62,342 bases of DNA from assembly GCA_021324455.1 (NCBI GenBank), contig JAJPJA010000054.1, positions 1 through 62,342 on the forward strand. The letters are read 5' to 3'. Numbering within the stretch: the stretch's first letter is position 1; each line of letters opens with the position of its first letter. Of this stretch, positions 8,861 through 17,415 are shown piece by piece. The notes beneath the pieces are model-generated. The model was not told where the DNA came from and did no database searches. It saw nothing but the letters and a program-made list of their open reading frames with translations. This stretch comes from Pseudomonadota bacterium (GTDB lineage Bacteria; Desulfobacterota; Binatia; Binatales; Binataceae). Made by a program: the position numbers and the translations under genes.

Positions 8861-10030
8861 ATGTCACAAATACTCGAAGACCTTGATTATTTCAGCCTTG
8901 ACGACCTGCTCACGCCCGAAGAGCGGATGACCCGCGAGACGGTCAAACAGTTCGTGGCGCGCGAGGTCCTGCCCGCGATTGAACGGCATTTCGAGCAGGA
9001 AACCTTCCCCCTCGAACTGATTCCCGCGATGGCTGACCTGGGTTTCTTCGGCGCCAATATGAAGGGCTACGGATGCGCCGGTATGAACAACGTAGCTTAT
9101 GGCCTGATCATGCAGGAGCTGGAGGCGGGAGACTCCGGCCTGCGCTCCTTCGCCTCGGTCCAGAGCGCGCTCTCGATGTACGCCATCCATGCCTTTGGAT
9201 CCGAGGAACAGAAGCGCCGCTTCCTGCCCGAAATGGCCAAGGGCAAGCTTATCGGCTGCTTCGGCCTGACCGAACCCGATCACGGCTCCGATCCCGGCGG
9301 GATGGAAACCCGCGCGCGGCGCGACGGCCCCGGCTGGGTGCTTAACGGCACCAAACGCTGGATCACCAACGGCTCGATCGCTGACATCGCGGTCGTATGG
9401 GCCAAAGTCGAGGAAGGCATCGCCGGCTTTTTGGTCGAAAAAGGCAAGCCGGGATTCGCCGCCCACAACCTTAAAGGCAAATTCTCGATGCGCGCCTCGA
9501 TCACCTCGGAGCTGAACTTTGACGATGTGCGGCTGGAGCAATCCGATCGGCTGCCGCAAGCGCGCGGACTGCGCGCCGCGCTCGCCTGCCTGACTCAGGC
9601 TCGCTACGGGATCGCGTGGGGCGCGGTCGGCGCCGCCCGCTCATGCTATCGATGCGCGCTGGAGTACGTGAAATCGCGCAGGCAGTTCGCCCGCCAGCTC
9701 GCCGGTTACCAACTGGTGCAGAACAAGCTGGTTACGATGCTGACCGAAATCACCAAGGCGCAGATGATATGCCTGCGGCTGGCCCATCTGAAGGACCAGG
9801 GCAAGATGCGCCAGGAACAGGTCAGCTTCGCCAAGCGCAACAACGTCGGCCATGCGCTGGAAATAGCGCGGATGGCCCGCGACATGCTGGGCGCCAACGG
9901 CATCGTGAACGAATATCCGGTCATCCGCCACATGCTGAATCTGGAAACGGTCAACACCTACGAAGGCACTTTCGACGTGCACACACTGATCCTGGGCCGC
10001 GACATCACTGGGATTTCGGCGTTCGACTGA
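8861..10030 (+). CDS. gcdH: Glutaryl-CoA dehydrogenase
   Basis: 389 residues, full length for the acyl-CoA dehydrogenase fold. The enzyme oxidises and decarboxylates glutaryl-CoA to crotonyl-CoA, passing electrons to ETF, in lysine, tryptophan and aromatic degradation. Key matches are RSFASVQSAL (the GCDH substrate Arg region), CFGLTEPDHGSDPGGMETRA (FAD/substrate loop), ARYGIAWGAVGAA, RRQFARQLAGYQLVQNKL, and VNTYEGTFDVHTLILGR with the catalytic Glu near residue 370. These favour GCDH over other acyl-CoA dehydrogenases. ETF genes are not in the window. Divergent from a LysR gene that probably controls it. The ribosome site is weak. Confidence 0.9.
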   Translation: MSQILEDLDYFSLDDLLTPEERMTRETVKQFVAREVLPAIERHFEQETFPLELIPAMADLGFFGANMKGYGCAGMNNVAYGLIMQELEAGDSGLRSFASVQSALSMYAIHAFGSEEQKRRFLPEMAKGKLIGCFGLTEPDHGSDPGGMETRARRDGPGWVLNGTKRWITNGSIADIAVVWAKVEEGIAGFLVEKGKPGFAAHNLKGKFSMRASITSELNFDDVRLEQSDRLPQARGLRAALACLTQARYGIAWGAVGAARSCYRCALEYVKSRRQFARQLAGYQLVQNKLVTMLTEITKAQMICLRLAHLKDQGKMRQEQVSFAKRNNVGHALEIARMARDMLGANGIVNEYPVIRHMLNLETVNTYEGTFDVHTLILGRDITGISAFD

Positions 10031-10112
10031 AACAATCCCCGCGCTTTCCGGGGTATGCCGCAGGGCGGCCACACCGCCGCTGCGGCACTGCGCCGAATCC
10101 GACGCGGAAACG

Positions 10113-10140
10113 AAAAAGGGGCCGGATAATCCGGCCCCTT
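10113..10140 (-). terminator. Rho-independent terminator of the DUF1329 gene
   Basis: An 11-bp perfect stem (10116-10126 with 10130-10140) closes a 3-nt loop and, read on the minus strand, is followed by five T residues. It lies 13 bp beyond the DUF1329 stop codon. It may also stop gcdH transcription from the other side. Confidence 0.85.
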
Positions 10141-10153
10141 GCCGCGCAGGCGG

Positions 10154-11515
10154 TTAGCGCATGATGCGTGACAGGCCGCCGGGGAAGGCGAAAGTCTGGG
10201 CGTCCTGCAGTTCGGTCGAGGCGTCCTTGTCGATCTCGGGAACCGTGCCGATTGTGCTGACACTGGCATGGGTGTTCTGCAGGTCCCAGATCGCGTCTTC
10301 GGTGGCGGCGGGGATGACCACCTGCTCACCGTTGTTCATTTTGATCAGGCCCAGCGAATTCTTGTTGACCTTCCACAGTTTGTCCTGCTTGTCGTAGGTC
10401 TCATAGTAGAGCGTGGCCCAGTTCTGCTTGTCCACGTAGAAAACCTTGTGTCCATAGCAGTAATCCTTGTTGATCGGGCGCACGTCGATGATATAGGCAT
10501 CGCGCACCTCCCAGTTGCCCATGCGGGCGCGCGGCCATCCCGGAACCGGCAGTCCGGTATGCAGGACCTTGTCCAGGTTGGAACGGTCGCCGGTGCCGGC
10601 GGCGATATTGGCGTGAACGATCGCCAGCACTTTCTTCTCTCCGAGGTAATACGCTTTGAACAGGCCGAGCTGGAACGCGATCCCGCCCGCGTTGTCGTCC
10701 TGCGCCCAGTCGGTGCCCAGGATCGGCGAGCATCGCGCGGCACTCGACAGCCGCAGCGGACGGCGCAGCGAGGGCAGGAACACGTAGGTTTCCTGCACCG
10801 CGCTGGGGTCGTCCGGCTGCATGTCCAAAGCCGTGGTGTACTTGCTCTGCTCGGGCAACAGCAGCAGGTCGCGCGTGCTGTGATAAATCCCGTTGGCGTA
10901 CGGCAGATCGATCGGGTAAGGCGAGTCGCTCAGATGCATCAGCTGCCAGGTGGTTGCAATCGATTCCTCAGGGGTGATGTTGCCGTAGCGATCTTCAATG
11001 AAGAAGTGACTGTGATAGCTGATCAGGAAAGGCCAGAAATCGTACCACAGGTTGAACATGATCTTGGTTCCAAGATCGGGCTCGCCGGGATTAAGGAACG
11101 GCATTCCGGCCACATAGCCCTTGATCCCGTAACCGCCGCTGGGCAGCTTGACCAAAGTCGCCTGATGGCCGTACTTTTCGGCGTTGGCCTGCGCCTCCTT
11201 CGGTATCGGAGTGTCTATACTAGGCCCCACAGACATGGCGAAGTCGGCGCCCTCGCCGATTTTGAAGCCGTAATTGCCGCTGAAGAGGGCCTGAATTCCG
11301 ACCGGCAGAAAGTTCTGGTATTGCTTCCAGTTGGCGCTGGTGATCTGGGTGCCGGGCGGGATGGTCTGGGAGGAACTCGCGTCTACTTCGGCCTTGTAGC
11401 GGGCGCCGTCATCGAAACTGAACGGCTGCGCGGCCGCCGCGGTTCCCGCCAGCCACAACAGTGAGAGCGCCGCCAGGGCCATGCCAGGGACGTTAATCCG
11501 TTTTGTGAAAACCAT
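10154..11515 (-). CDS. DUF1329 outer-membrane-associated lipoprotein-like protein, exported
   Basis: 453 residues with a signal peptide (residues about 1-29, ending AGTAAAAQP) and an AGGAGA ribosome site upstream. The mature protein shows the DUF1329 pattern: QYQNFLPVGIQALFSGNYGF, MFNLWYDFWPFLISYHS, PSLRRPLRLSSAARCSP, and the late DVRPINKDYCYGHKVFYVD. The fold is related to LolA/LolB-like beta sheets. In many bacteria DUF1329 is encoded beside a DUF1302 protein and RND-type exporters, with suggested roles in hydrophobic substrate or lipid trafficking. No such partner is here: the gene is monocistronic with its own terminator. Exact function unknown. Confidence 0.85.
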   Translation of the reverse strand: MVFTKRINVPGMALAALSLLWLAGTAAAAQPFSFDDGARYKAEVDASSSQTIPPGTQITSANWKQYQNFLPVGIQALFSGNYGFKIGEGADFAMSVGPSIDTPIPKEAQANAEKYGHQATLVKLPSGGYGIKGYVAGMPFLNPGEPDLGTKIMFNLWYDFWPFLISYHSHFFIEDRYGNITPEESIATTWQLMHLSDSPYPIDLPYANGIYHSTRDLLLLPEQSKYTTALDMQPDDPSAVQETYVFLPSLRRPLRLSSAARCSPILGTDWAQDDNAGGIAFQLGLFKAYYLGEKKVLAIVHANIAAGTGDRSNLDKVLHTGLPVPGWPRARMGNWEVRDAYIIDVRPINKDYCYGHKVFYVDKQNWATLYYETYDKQDKLWKVNKNSLGLIKMNNGEQVVIPAATEDAIWDLQNTHASVSTIGTVPEIDKDASTELQDAQTFAFPGGLSRIMR

Positions 11516-11693
11516 TTTTTCCCGGGTTCTCCTTAAACGCAGGGTCTTGCAGTCAAAAAGATGTGCGGCCGGCGGTGGCCGGCAATCGGCGCGCCGCGCA
11601 AGCGCATCTAATTGTGGCTATCAGGGGGCGGAAAACGAGTCAACGGACTTGCTTGCTGTATAGCTAATCTCTTGGCCCGCCGCCCCGCCCTAC

Positions 11694-14171
11694 TCAGATG
11701 CTGGCCAGCTTCCAGATTTCCTGCGCGTACTCCGCCACCGTCCGATCGCTGGAAAAACGCCCGATCCGCGCCACGTTCAGGATCGCCTTGCGCGTCCAGA
11801 CCTCGGACCGCACGAATTCGCCCGAGATTTCCGCCTGGGTGTCGATATATGAGCCGAAGTCGGCGAGCAGAAAATAATCGTCGGCATACAGCAGCGAGTC
11901 GCGAATCCAGCGGAACAGACCCGGCTCATTGGGGCAGAAGCGATCGGAGGTGAGTTCGTCCAGCACACGGCGCAGCCGCGGGTCGGATTCGTAGTACTCG
12001 ATCGGATGGTAGGCTTGTTTGGCGGTCAACTCCGCGATCCGATCCGCCGTCATGCCGAAGATGAATATGTTGTCCGCGCCGACCGCCTCGCGAATCTCGA
12101 TGTTGGCTCCGTCCAGCGTGCCAATGGTCAGCGCGCCGTTCATCGCGAATTTCATGTTGCCGGTGCCCGACGCCTCGCGCCCCGCGGTCGAGATCTGCTC
12201 GGAAAGGTCCGCGGCCGGCATAATCTTTTCGGCCAGCGAGACGCGATAGTCAGGCAGGAAGGCAACCTTGATCAGGCCGCGGGTCCTGGGATCGTTGTTG
12301 ATCACGGCGCCGAGGTTGTTGATCAGTTTGATCAGCATCCGTGCCGCCCAGTAACCGGGCGCCGCCTTGCCGGCCAGAATATAGCTGCGCGGCGCGGGAG
12401 GCTCGATGCCGTCTTCGACCAGGATTAGATATTGATGCACGATGCCCAGCGCCATCAGGAGCTGGCGTTTGTATTCGTGGATGCGCTTGGCCTGCACGTC
12501 GAACATCGAGGCGGGATCGAGGTCGACGTCGGCGATGCGGCGGCTGACGGTGGCCAGCCGTTCCTTGTTGACGCGTTTGATCGCCGCGAAGCGCGCGCGA
12601 AACGCCGAATCGTCGGTCAACGATTCCAGCCGATGCAGCTCCTCAAGCTCCGTGATCCATCCCGGCCCGATGCTCTCGCACAGCAGGTTGGCCAGCCCCG
12701 GATTCGCCATCAACAGCCATCTGCGCTGGGTCACGCCGTTGGTCTTGTTGCTGAAGCGTTCGGGCCACAGCTGGTAGAACTCGGGCACCAGGCGCGTTTT
12801 GATGAGTTCGGAATGCAGCTTGGACACGCCGTTGATCGAATGACTGCCGACGATGGCAAGATGCGCCATCCGCGCGTGCGGCTCGCGTCCTTCCTCTATG
12901 ATCGAAACGCGCGCGCAGCGTTCGGGGTCGTCGGGCCACAGGTTGACCGCTTCGGCCAGAAAGCGGCGATTGATCTCGCGGATGATCTGCAGATGGCGCG
13001 GCACCACGCGCTCCAGCAGGTTAAGCGGCCAGCGCTCCAGCGCCTCCGGCATCAGCGTATGGTTGGTGTAAGCGAAAGTGGATCGGGTCAGCTCCCAGGC
13101 CGTCACCCAGGGCAAATCGTAATGGTCGACAAACAGGCGCATCAGCTCGGCAATCGCCAGCGCGGGATGGGTGTCATTGAGCTGGATCGCCACTTTGGCA
13201 GGAAAATCGGCGAAATCATGTCCGCTGCGCGCAAAGCCGCGCACGATGTCGCGCATCGCGCAGGCGACGAAAAAGTACTCCTGCAGCAGGCGCAGCTCGC
13301 GTCCCGCGGCCACATCGTCGGAGGGATAGAGCACCTTGGAGATGGTTTCGGATACCATCTTCTGCTCCACCGCCTTCATGTAGTCGCCGGCATTGAAGAT
13401 CTGCATGTCGAATTCGTCGGAGGCGCCGGCCGAATAAAGGCGGACGAAATTGACCGTGCGCCCGCGGTAGCCGGAAATCGGCAGGTCCGAAGGCATCCCG
13501 GCCAACAGACGCGATTCGACCCATGCCGGCGCATATTCGCCTTCGGCATTGAATCGATGGTCGATACGGCCGTAAGCCGGAATCAGGATGACTTCTTCGG
13601 GCCGCGGCACCAGCCATGGCGAAGGGCTGCGCCGCCAGCTATCGGGCCGCTCCAACTGATAGCCGTCGCGAATTTCCTGCCGGAACAGACCGAACTCATA
13701 GTTGATGCCGTAGGCGTAGCCGGGCATGTCGAGGGTGGCGAGCGAATCGAGGAAACACGCCGCCAGACGGCCCAGACCGCCGTTGCCCAGTGCCGCGTCG
13801 GGTTCCTCGTCGAAGAGCGTTTGCAGGTCGATGCCGTTTCCGGCCAGGTAGTCGCGGCAGATGTCGATGATGCCGAGATTGAACAGATTGTTCTCCAGCG
13901 AGCGCCCGATCAGGTATTCCAGCGACAGGTAATAGAGTTTTTTCGCGCTCACCCGTTCAAACCGCGCACGCGTCGCCAGCATCCTCTCAACCAAAATGTC
14001 GCGCACGGCCATCGCGGTCGCCAGGTACCAGTCCTGGCGGGTGAGTTGAATCCGGCGTTTGGCCAGCGTGTAACGGAGGTGATGCTCGGCCAAACTGATG
14101 AAAAGCTGGCGATTGTTTTCTGGAACGGAAAACCCGGTCATGCCAAAATCAGCCCTTGGCGGAACAGCCAT
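11694..14171 (-). CDS. glgP: Glycogen/starch/alpha-glucan phosphorylase
   Basis: 825 residues, normal for GT35. I choose the ATG at 14171 because a GGAGGGG ribosome site lies about 10 bp upstream; the frame is open to 14273 and a second ATG lies at 14141. The enzyme releases glucose-1-phosphate from alpha-1,4-glucans using PLP. Signature stretches are LEYLIGRSLENNL, EEPDAALGNGGLGRLAACF, IHEYKRQLLMALG, and the PLP-Lys site SGTGNMKFAMNGALTIGT with DGANIEI. With treY it indicates a glycogen/trehalose economy. Codon use matches the neighbours. Confidence 0.96.
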   Translation of the reverse strand: MAVPPRADFGMTGFSVPENNRQLFISLAEHHLRYTLAKRRIQLTRQDWYLATAMAVRDILVERMLATRARFERVSAKKLYYLSLEYLIGRSLENNLFNLGIIDICRDYLAGNGIDLQTLFDEEPDAALGNGGLGRLAACFLDSLATLDMPGYAYGINYEFGLFRQEIRDGYQLERPDSWRRSPSPWLVPRPEEVILIPAYGRIDHRFNAEGEYAPAWVESRLLAGMPSDLPISGYRGRTVNFVRLYSAGASDEFDMQIFNAGDYMKAVEQKMVSETISKVLYPSDDVAAGRELRLLQEYFFVACAMRDIVRGFARSGHDFADFPAKVAIQLNDTHPALAIAELMRLFVDHYDLPWVTAWELTRSTFAYTNHTLMPEALERWPLNLLERVVPRHLQIIREINRRFLAEAVNLWPDDPERCARVSIIEEGREPHARMAHLAIVGSHSINGVSKLHSELIKTRLVPEFYQLWPERFSNKTNGVTQRRWLLMANPGLANLLCESIGPGWITELEELHRLESLTDDSAFRARFAAIKRVNKERLATVSRRIADVDLDPASMFDVQAKRIHEYKRQLLMALGIVHQYLILVEDGIEPPAPRSYILAGKAAPGYWAARMLIKLINNLGAVINNDPRTRGLIKVAFLPDYRVSLAEKIMPAADLSEQISTAGREASGTGNMKFAMNGALTIGTLDGANIEIREAVGADNIFIFGMTADRIAELTAKQAYHPIEYYESDPRLRRVLDELTSDRFCPNEPGLFRWIRDSLLYADDYFLLADFGSYIDTQAEISGEFVRSEVWTRKAILNVARIGRFSSDRTVAEYAQEIWKLASI

Positions 14172-14515
14172 TGTCGCGCAGCCCCTCCCTGCTACCCACA
14201 GCCGCCGGCGCGCAATAGATGCGGTCTCTCCGCGAACGACATCGACGACCACACAGCAAAATCCATTCCCCACCCGACGACGCCAGCGGAAACACCCGAG
14301 ATCCAGACCTAAGCTGTTATTACGCTGCGTTAGCTTGGTCTAAAAATGACTCGGCGCCTATTTTAGCCGCCCATCTTTTGAGCGAACAATCCCAAGCGCG
14401 CCGAGCGTCACTTTCGGCTTGAAAATTATGCATGACCGGGCGCCTGTCCGCATGCAATCCCGCTCTGGCTCCCGATGCCGGAAAACCGTCCAGAGCTTCC
14501 AATCCGCCGCCACCC
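14172..14515. other. Intergenic stretch upstream of glgP
   Basis: This 344-bp gap lies between the glgP start and the stop of the downstream-facing glycosyltransferase gene, both on the minus strand. It is AT-richer than its flanks around 14310-14370. Short frames here lack ribosome sites and family resemblance. It probably carries the glgP promoter, but I cannot assign -35/-10 boxes with confidence. Confidence 0.5.
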
Positions 14516-16270
14516 TTACCGCACCCGCACCAAGACGTAGCGGCTGCCGTTTTCGGCCGGAGAGTCCCACGGCAACTCGGGTTCTTCGGCGCGTAGCTCG
14601 CTGGCCATTTTCAAATTCTGCACGTCCCTGGCACGGGTGATCAACCACGCGCCGCCTTTATCATGAGCGAAGTCGGCCACCTGATCGGTCAAATTGAACA
14701 ACGGCACCGGCGCCGGCATCGCAAGATAATAGACCAGACCCGGCCCCCAAATCCTGAAAAAGGCGAGCTGGTCTGTTCTATCCCCCAGATTGGCCCGCAC
14801 CGCACGCGCGAAGGAACGCTCGTAGCGATAAGCTTCGGTCCGGGGCATCGCCACAATGAACATGAAGAACAACCCCAGGTAGGCGATCAGCGCGGTCGAA
14901 AGCGCGGCGCGGCGGATTGTAAACCCGCGCGCCGCGTTTACAATCGTTGCCACACACACCAGCCATCCGAGCAGAAAAATCATCCGCTCCGGCGACGGCG
15001 GCAGCATCCGCAGCGACCCCGGACGCATCGCGGGCGGCATCAGATAGCCAATTCCGGACACAATCACCAACGCCGCGGCGGCGGTGTAGCCGGCGATCGT
15101 CAGCCGCCGCGCGGCGGTGCAGAGATCGGCGGCGCGCGCCGCAAGCAGGCGCGCGACGACCAGCGCAGCCGCGGGCAGAATCGGCAGCAGATAGTAGCTG
15201 CGCCGCGAACGCGACAACGTAAAGAACGTAAACGTGCCCCAGAAATAAACCAGTGCGAACAGATCCGCGTCGGCCAGCGCGCGCTGGGCGGCGGAGCGGA
15301 CCCGGCGATGCATTTCGACCAGCGCCGCGGGCAGAAACACGCACCACGGCGCCATCAGGACGAAGATCACGTAGACGTAAAGATAGATCGGACCGCGATG
15401 GTCGAACGGCTCGAAGAAGCGCACCACGTTTTCGCGAAAGACCATATACAGGCCGGCGTCGGAATGCGTCCGGCTCTGCGACAGCACGAACGGCAGGAAG
15501 TACAGCGCCGCGGCGGCGGCAATCGCAATCGGAGTTTTGAGGTTGAAAAACCACTCCAGCCGCTTCAGCAGCCATTCCAATCTCGCGCGCACATCGCCGC
15601 TTCCCACCCGCCTGCGCAACTCGGCCGCGCCCGGCTCAAGCAGAGAATAAAGTCCCATCACCCACAGCGGCAACGCCAATCCGATCAGCCCCTTGGTAAG
15701 CGACGTCGCCGCCATCAGTATCCACAGCCACACCACCCACCATCGGCTGGGCCGCTGGCGATGCCACACGAACAGGGTGAGCGCCGCCAGCACGCCGGTG
15801 GTGGTTTCGATATCGGCGGAGGCGTGGCGCGAGTAGAACGCGTAGCTGAAACTGGTGGCGAGAATGAATCCGGCCATCGCCGCCGTGGTGCGATCGTAAA
15901 GCCGCCGCGCCAGCGCAATCGTCACAACCACGCCGATCAGTCCGAAAAACGCCGATGGCAGCCGCGCCGCGGCTTCATTCAGCCCGCCCGTCAGATGAGC
16001 GGCGATCACGATAAACCAGTACGAGAGCAGCGGCTTGTCGTAGTACAGATGACCGTTAATGGTGGGCCAGAAGTAATTGGAGCTGAGCTGCATCTCGCGC
16101 ACCACTTCCGCCCATCGCCCCTCCGACGCCCACAGTGCGCGTACGCCCAGGCGGCCCACAAACAGCACGGCCGCCAATGCCACCGCCGCCGTCCCGTACC
16201 ATCGCGGACCCTCCTGCTCGGAAGGAACTAAGCAGCTTTGGTCCAGTTGCTGCGCCGGGCCGCTTCGCAT
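14516..16270 (-). CDS. GT39/ArnT-like polyprenyl-phosphate-sugar glycosyltransferase
   Basis: 584 residues, multi-spanning. The first periplasmic loop holds LWASEGRWAEVVREM, the equivalent of the ArnT/PMT Asp-Glu metal/sugar site, followed by YYDKPLLSYWFI and RLPSAFFGLIG; SLTKGLIGLALP lies further on. These match the PMT_2 (GT-C) family that moves a sugar from a lipid carrier to lipid A or protein at the periplasmic face. The acceptor is unknown. The start at 16270 has no clear ribosome site and the first 25 residues are not conserved-looking, so a slightly later start is possible. It sits alone between glgP and kor. Confidence 0.82.
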   Translation of the reverse strand: MRSGPAQQLDQSCLVPSEQEGPRWYGTAAVALAAVLFVGRLGVRALWASEGRWAEVVREMQLSSNYFWPTINGHLYYDKPLLSYWFIVIAAHLTGGLNEAAARLPSAFFGLIGVVVTIALARRLYDRTTAAMAGFILATSFSYAFYSRHASADIETTTGVLAALTLFVWHRQRPSRWWVVWLWILMAATSLTKGLIGLALPLWVMGLYSLLEPGAAELRRRVGSGDVRARLEWLLKRLEWFFNLKTPIAIAAAAALYFLPFVLSQSRTHSDAGLYMVFRENVVRFFEPFDHRGPIYLYVYVIFVLMAPWCVFLPAALVEMHRRVRSAAQRALADADLFALVYFWGTFTFFTLSRSRRSYYLLPILPAAALVVARLLAARAADLCTAARRLTIAGYTAAAALVIVSGIGYLMPPAMRPGSLRMLPPSPERMIFLLGWLVCVATIVNAARGFTIRRAALSTALIAYLGLFFMFIVAMPRTEAYRYERSFARAVRANLGDRTDQLAFFRIWGPGLVYYLAMPAPVPLFNLTDQVADFAHDKGGAWLITRARDVQNLKMASELRAEEPELPWDSPAENGSRYVLVRVR

Positions 16271-16353
16271 AGCAGTGGCATTGTAGCGGTTTCGTTCGGT
16301 GAAGGGAGCGGCTTGCGCGGGCGGTCGCGGATGCCGTTTGGGGCGGCCGAAAT

Positions 16354-16384
16354 AAAAGAGGACCGGAAAGTTCCCGGTCCTCTT
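16354..16384 (-). terminator. Rho-independent terminator downstream of korB
   Basis: An 11-bp perfect stem (16356-16366 with 16374-16384) with a 7-nt loop lies 26 bp past the korB stop. Read on the minus strand, the stem is followed by TTATT after two T residues contributed by the stem end, giving a T-rich tail. Confidence 0.8.
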
Positions 16385-16410
16385 CGGCTTCAGGCCGTCA
16401 AGCCGCGTTT

Positions 16411-17409
16411 TTACTTGACGTTCCAGGTATCGCCGCGGCGCAGCAGGGAGCGCAACTCGCCGGGTCCCTGGCTCTTTCTGGCTTCGGCCAATTGCGCGTT
16501 GACGGCGGCGTCATAGGTCGGACGCGAAGCCGCGTAGAACACGCCCACCGGCGTCGGCATCGGCGGCTCAAAATGGCCCAGCATGAACGCCAGCGACAGG
16601 TTGGTCTCGTCGTGCACGACCAGGTCCTTTTCCGTCACGCCGTTGCCCAGCGCAACGACTTCCGGACGCATCCCGTTCATGCGGATGCCCTTGTCGCGAT
16701 TCTTGCCGAAGACCAGCGGCTTGCCGTGCTCGAGCACCAGCTGATGGTCGGCCTTGATCGCCTTGTCGCTGACGTCGTTGAAGGCGCCGTCATTGAAGAT
16801 GTTGCAGTTCTGCAGAATCTCCACGAACGAGGCGCCGCGATGCGCATGGGCGCGCTTGAGCGTGTCCTGCAGATGCTTCTGCTCGACGTCCACCGAACGG
16901 GCGACGAAGCTGGCATGCGTTCCCAACGCCACCGTGATCGGATTGAAGGGGAAGTCCACCGAGCCCGCGGGCGTGGATTTGGTCACCTTGCCGACTTCCG
17001 AAGTCGGCGAGTACTGCCCCTTGGTCAGGCCGTAGATGCGGTTGTTGAACAGCAGGATCTTCAGATCGATGTTGCGGCGCAGAGCATGGATCAGGTGATT
17101 GCCGCCGATCGAGAGCCCGTCGCCGTCGCCGGTCACGACCCATACGTCGAGTTCGGGGCGGGTGAGCTTGAGCCCGGTGGCGATCGCCGGCGCGCGCCCG
17201 TGAATCGTATGGAAGCCGTAGGTGTTCATATAATAAGGGAAGCGGCTGGAGCATCCGATACCGGAGATGAACACCGTGTTTTCGCGCGGCACGCCCAGCT
17301 CCGGCATGATCTTCTGCACCTGGGCCAGGATGGCGTAGTCGCCGCATCCCGGACACCATCGCACTTCCTGGTCGGAGACGAAGTCTTTACGAGTAAGCGC
17401 GGTAGCCAT
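16411..17409 (-). CDS. korB: 2-oxoacid:ferredoxin oxidoreductase, beta subunit (2-oxoglutarate type)
   Basis: 332 residues. The TPP-binding subunit oxidatively decarboxylates a 2-oxoacid (probably 2-oxoglutarate) to the acyl-CoA and reduces ferredoxin. Visible are CPGCGD near residue 19 and IGCSS near 52 (4Fe-4S cluster Cys residues), HGRAPAIATGLK, and the TPP motif GDGDGLSIGGNH with IHALRRN and NNRIYGLTKGQYSPTS. The substrate call rests on similarity to KorB by eye. It follows korA after 6 bp and ends in a terminator, so korAB is a two-gene operon. Confidence 0.93.
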   Translation of the reverse strand: MATALTRKDFVSDQEVRWCPGCGDYAILAQVQKIMPELGVPRENTVFISGIGCSSRFPYYMNTYGFHTIHGRAPAIATGLKLTRPELDVWVVTGDGDGLSIGGNHLIHALRRNIDLKILLFNNRIYGLTKGQYSPTSEVGKVTKSTPAGSVDFPFNPITVALGTHASFVARSVDVEQKHLQDTLKRAHAHRGASFVEILQNCNIFNDGAFNDVSDKAIKADHQLVLEHGKPLVFGKNRDKGIRMNGMRPEVVALGNGVTEKDLVVHDETNLSLAFMLGHFEPPMPTPVGVFYAASRPTYDAAVNAQLAEARKSQGPGELRSLLRRGDTWNVK

Positions 17410-17415
17410 CTGTGT

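Noticed and set aside
12432..14312. A 626-codon open frame on the plus strand
   Set aside because: Antisense of glgP, which has all phosphorylase motifs; the plus-strand product has no domain signature.
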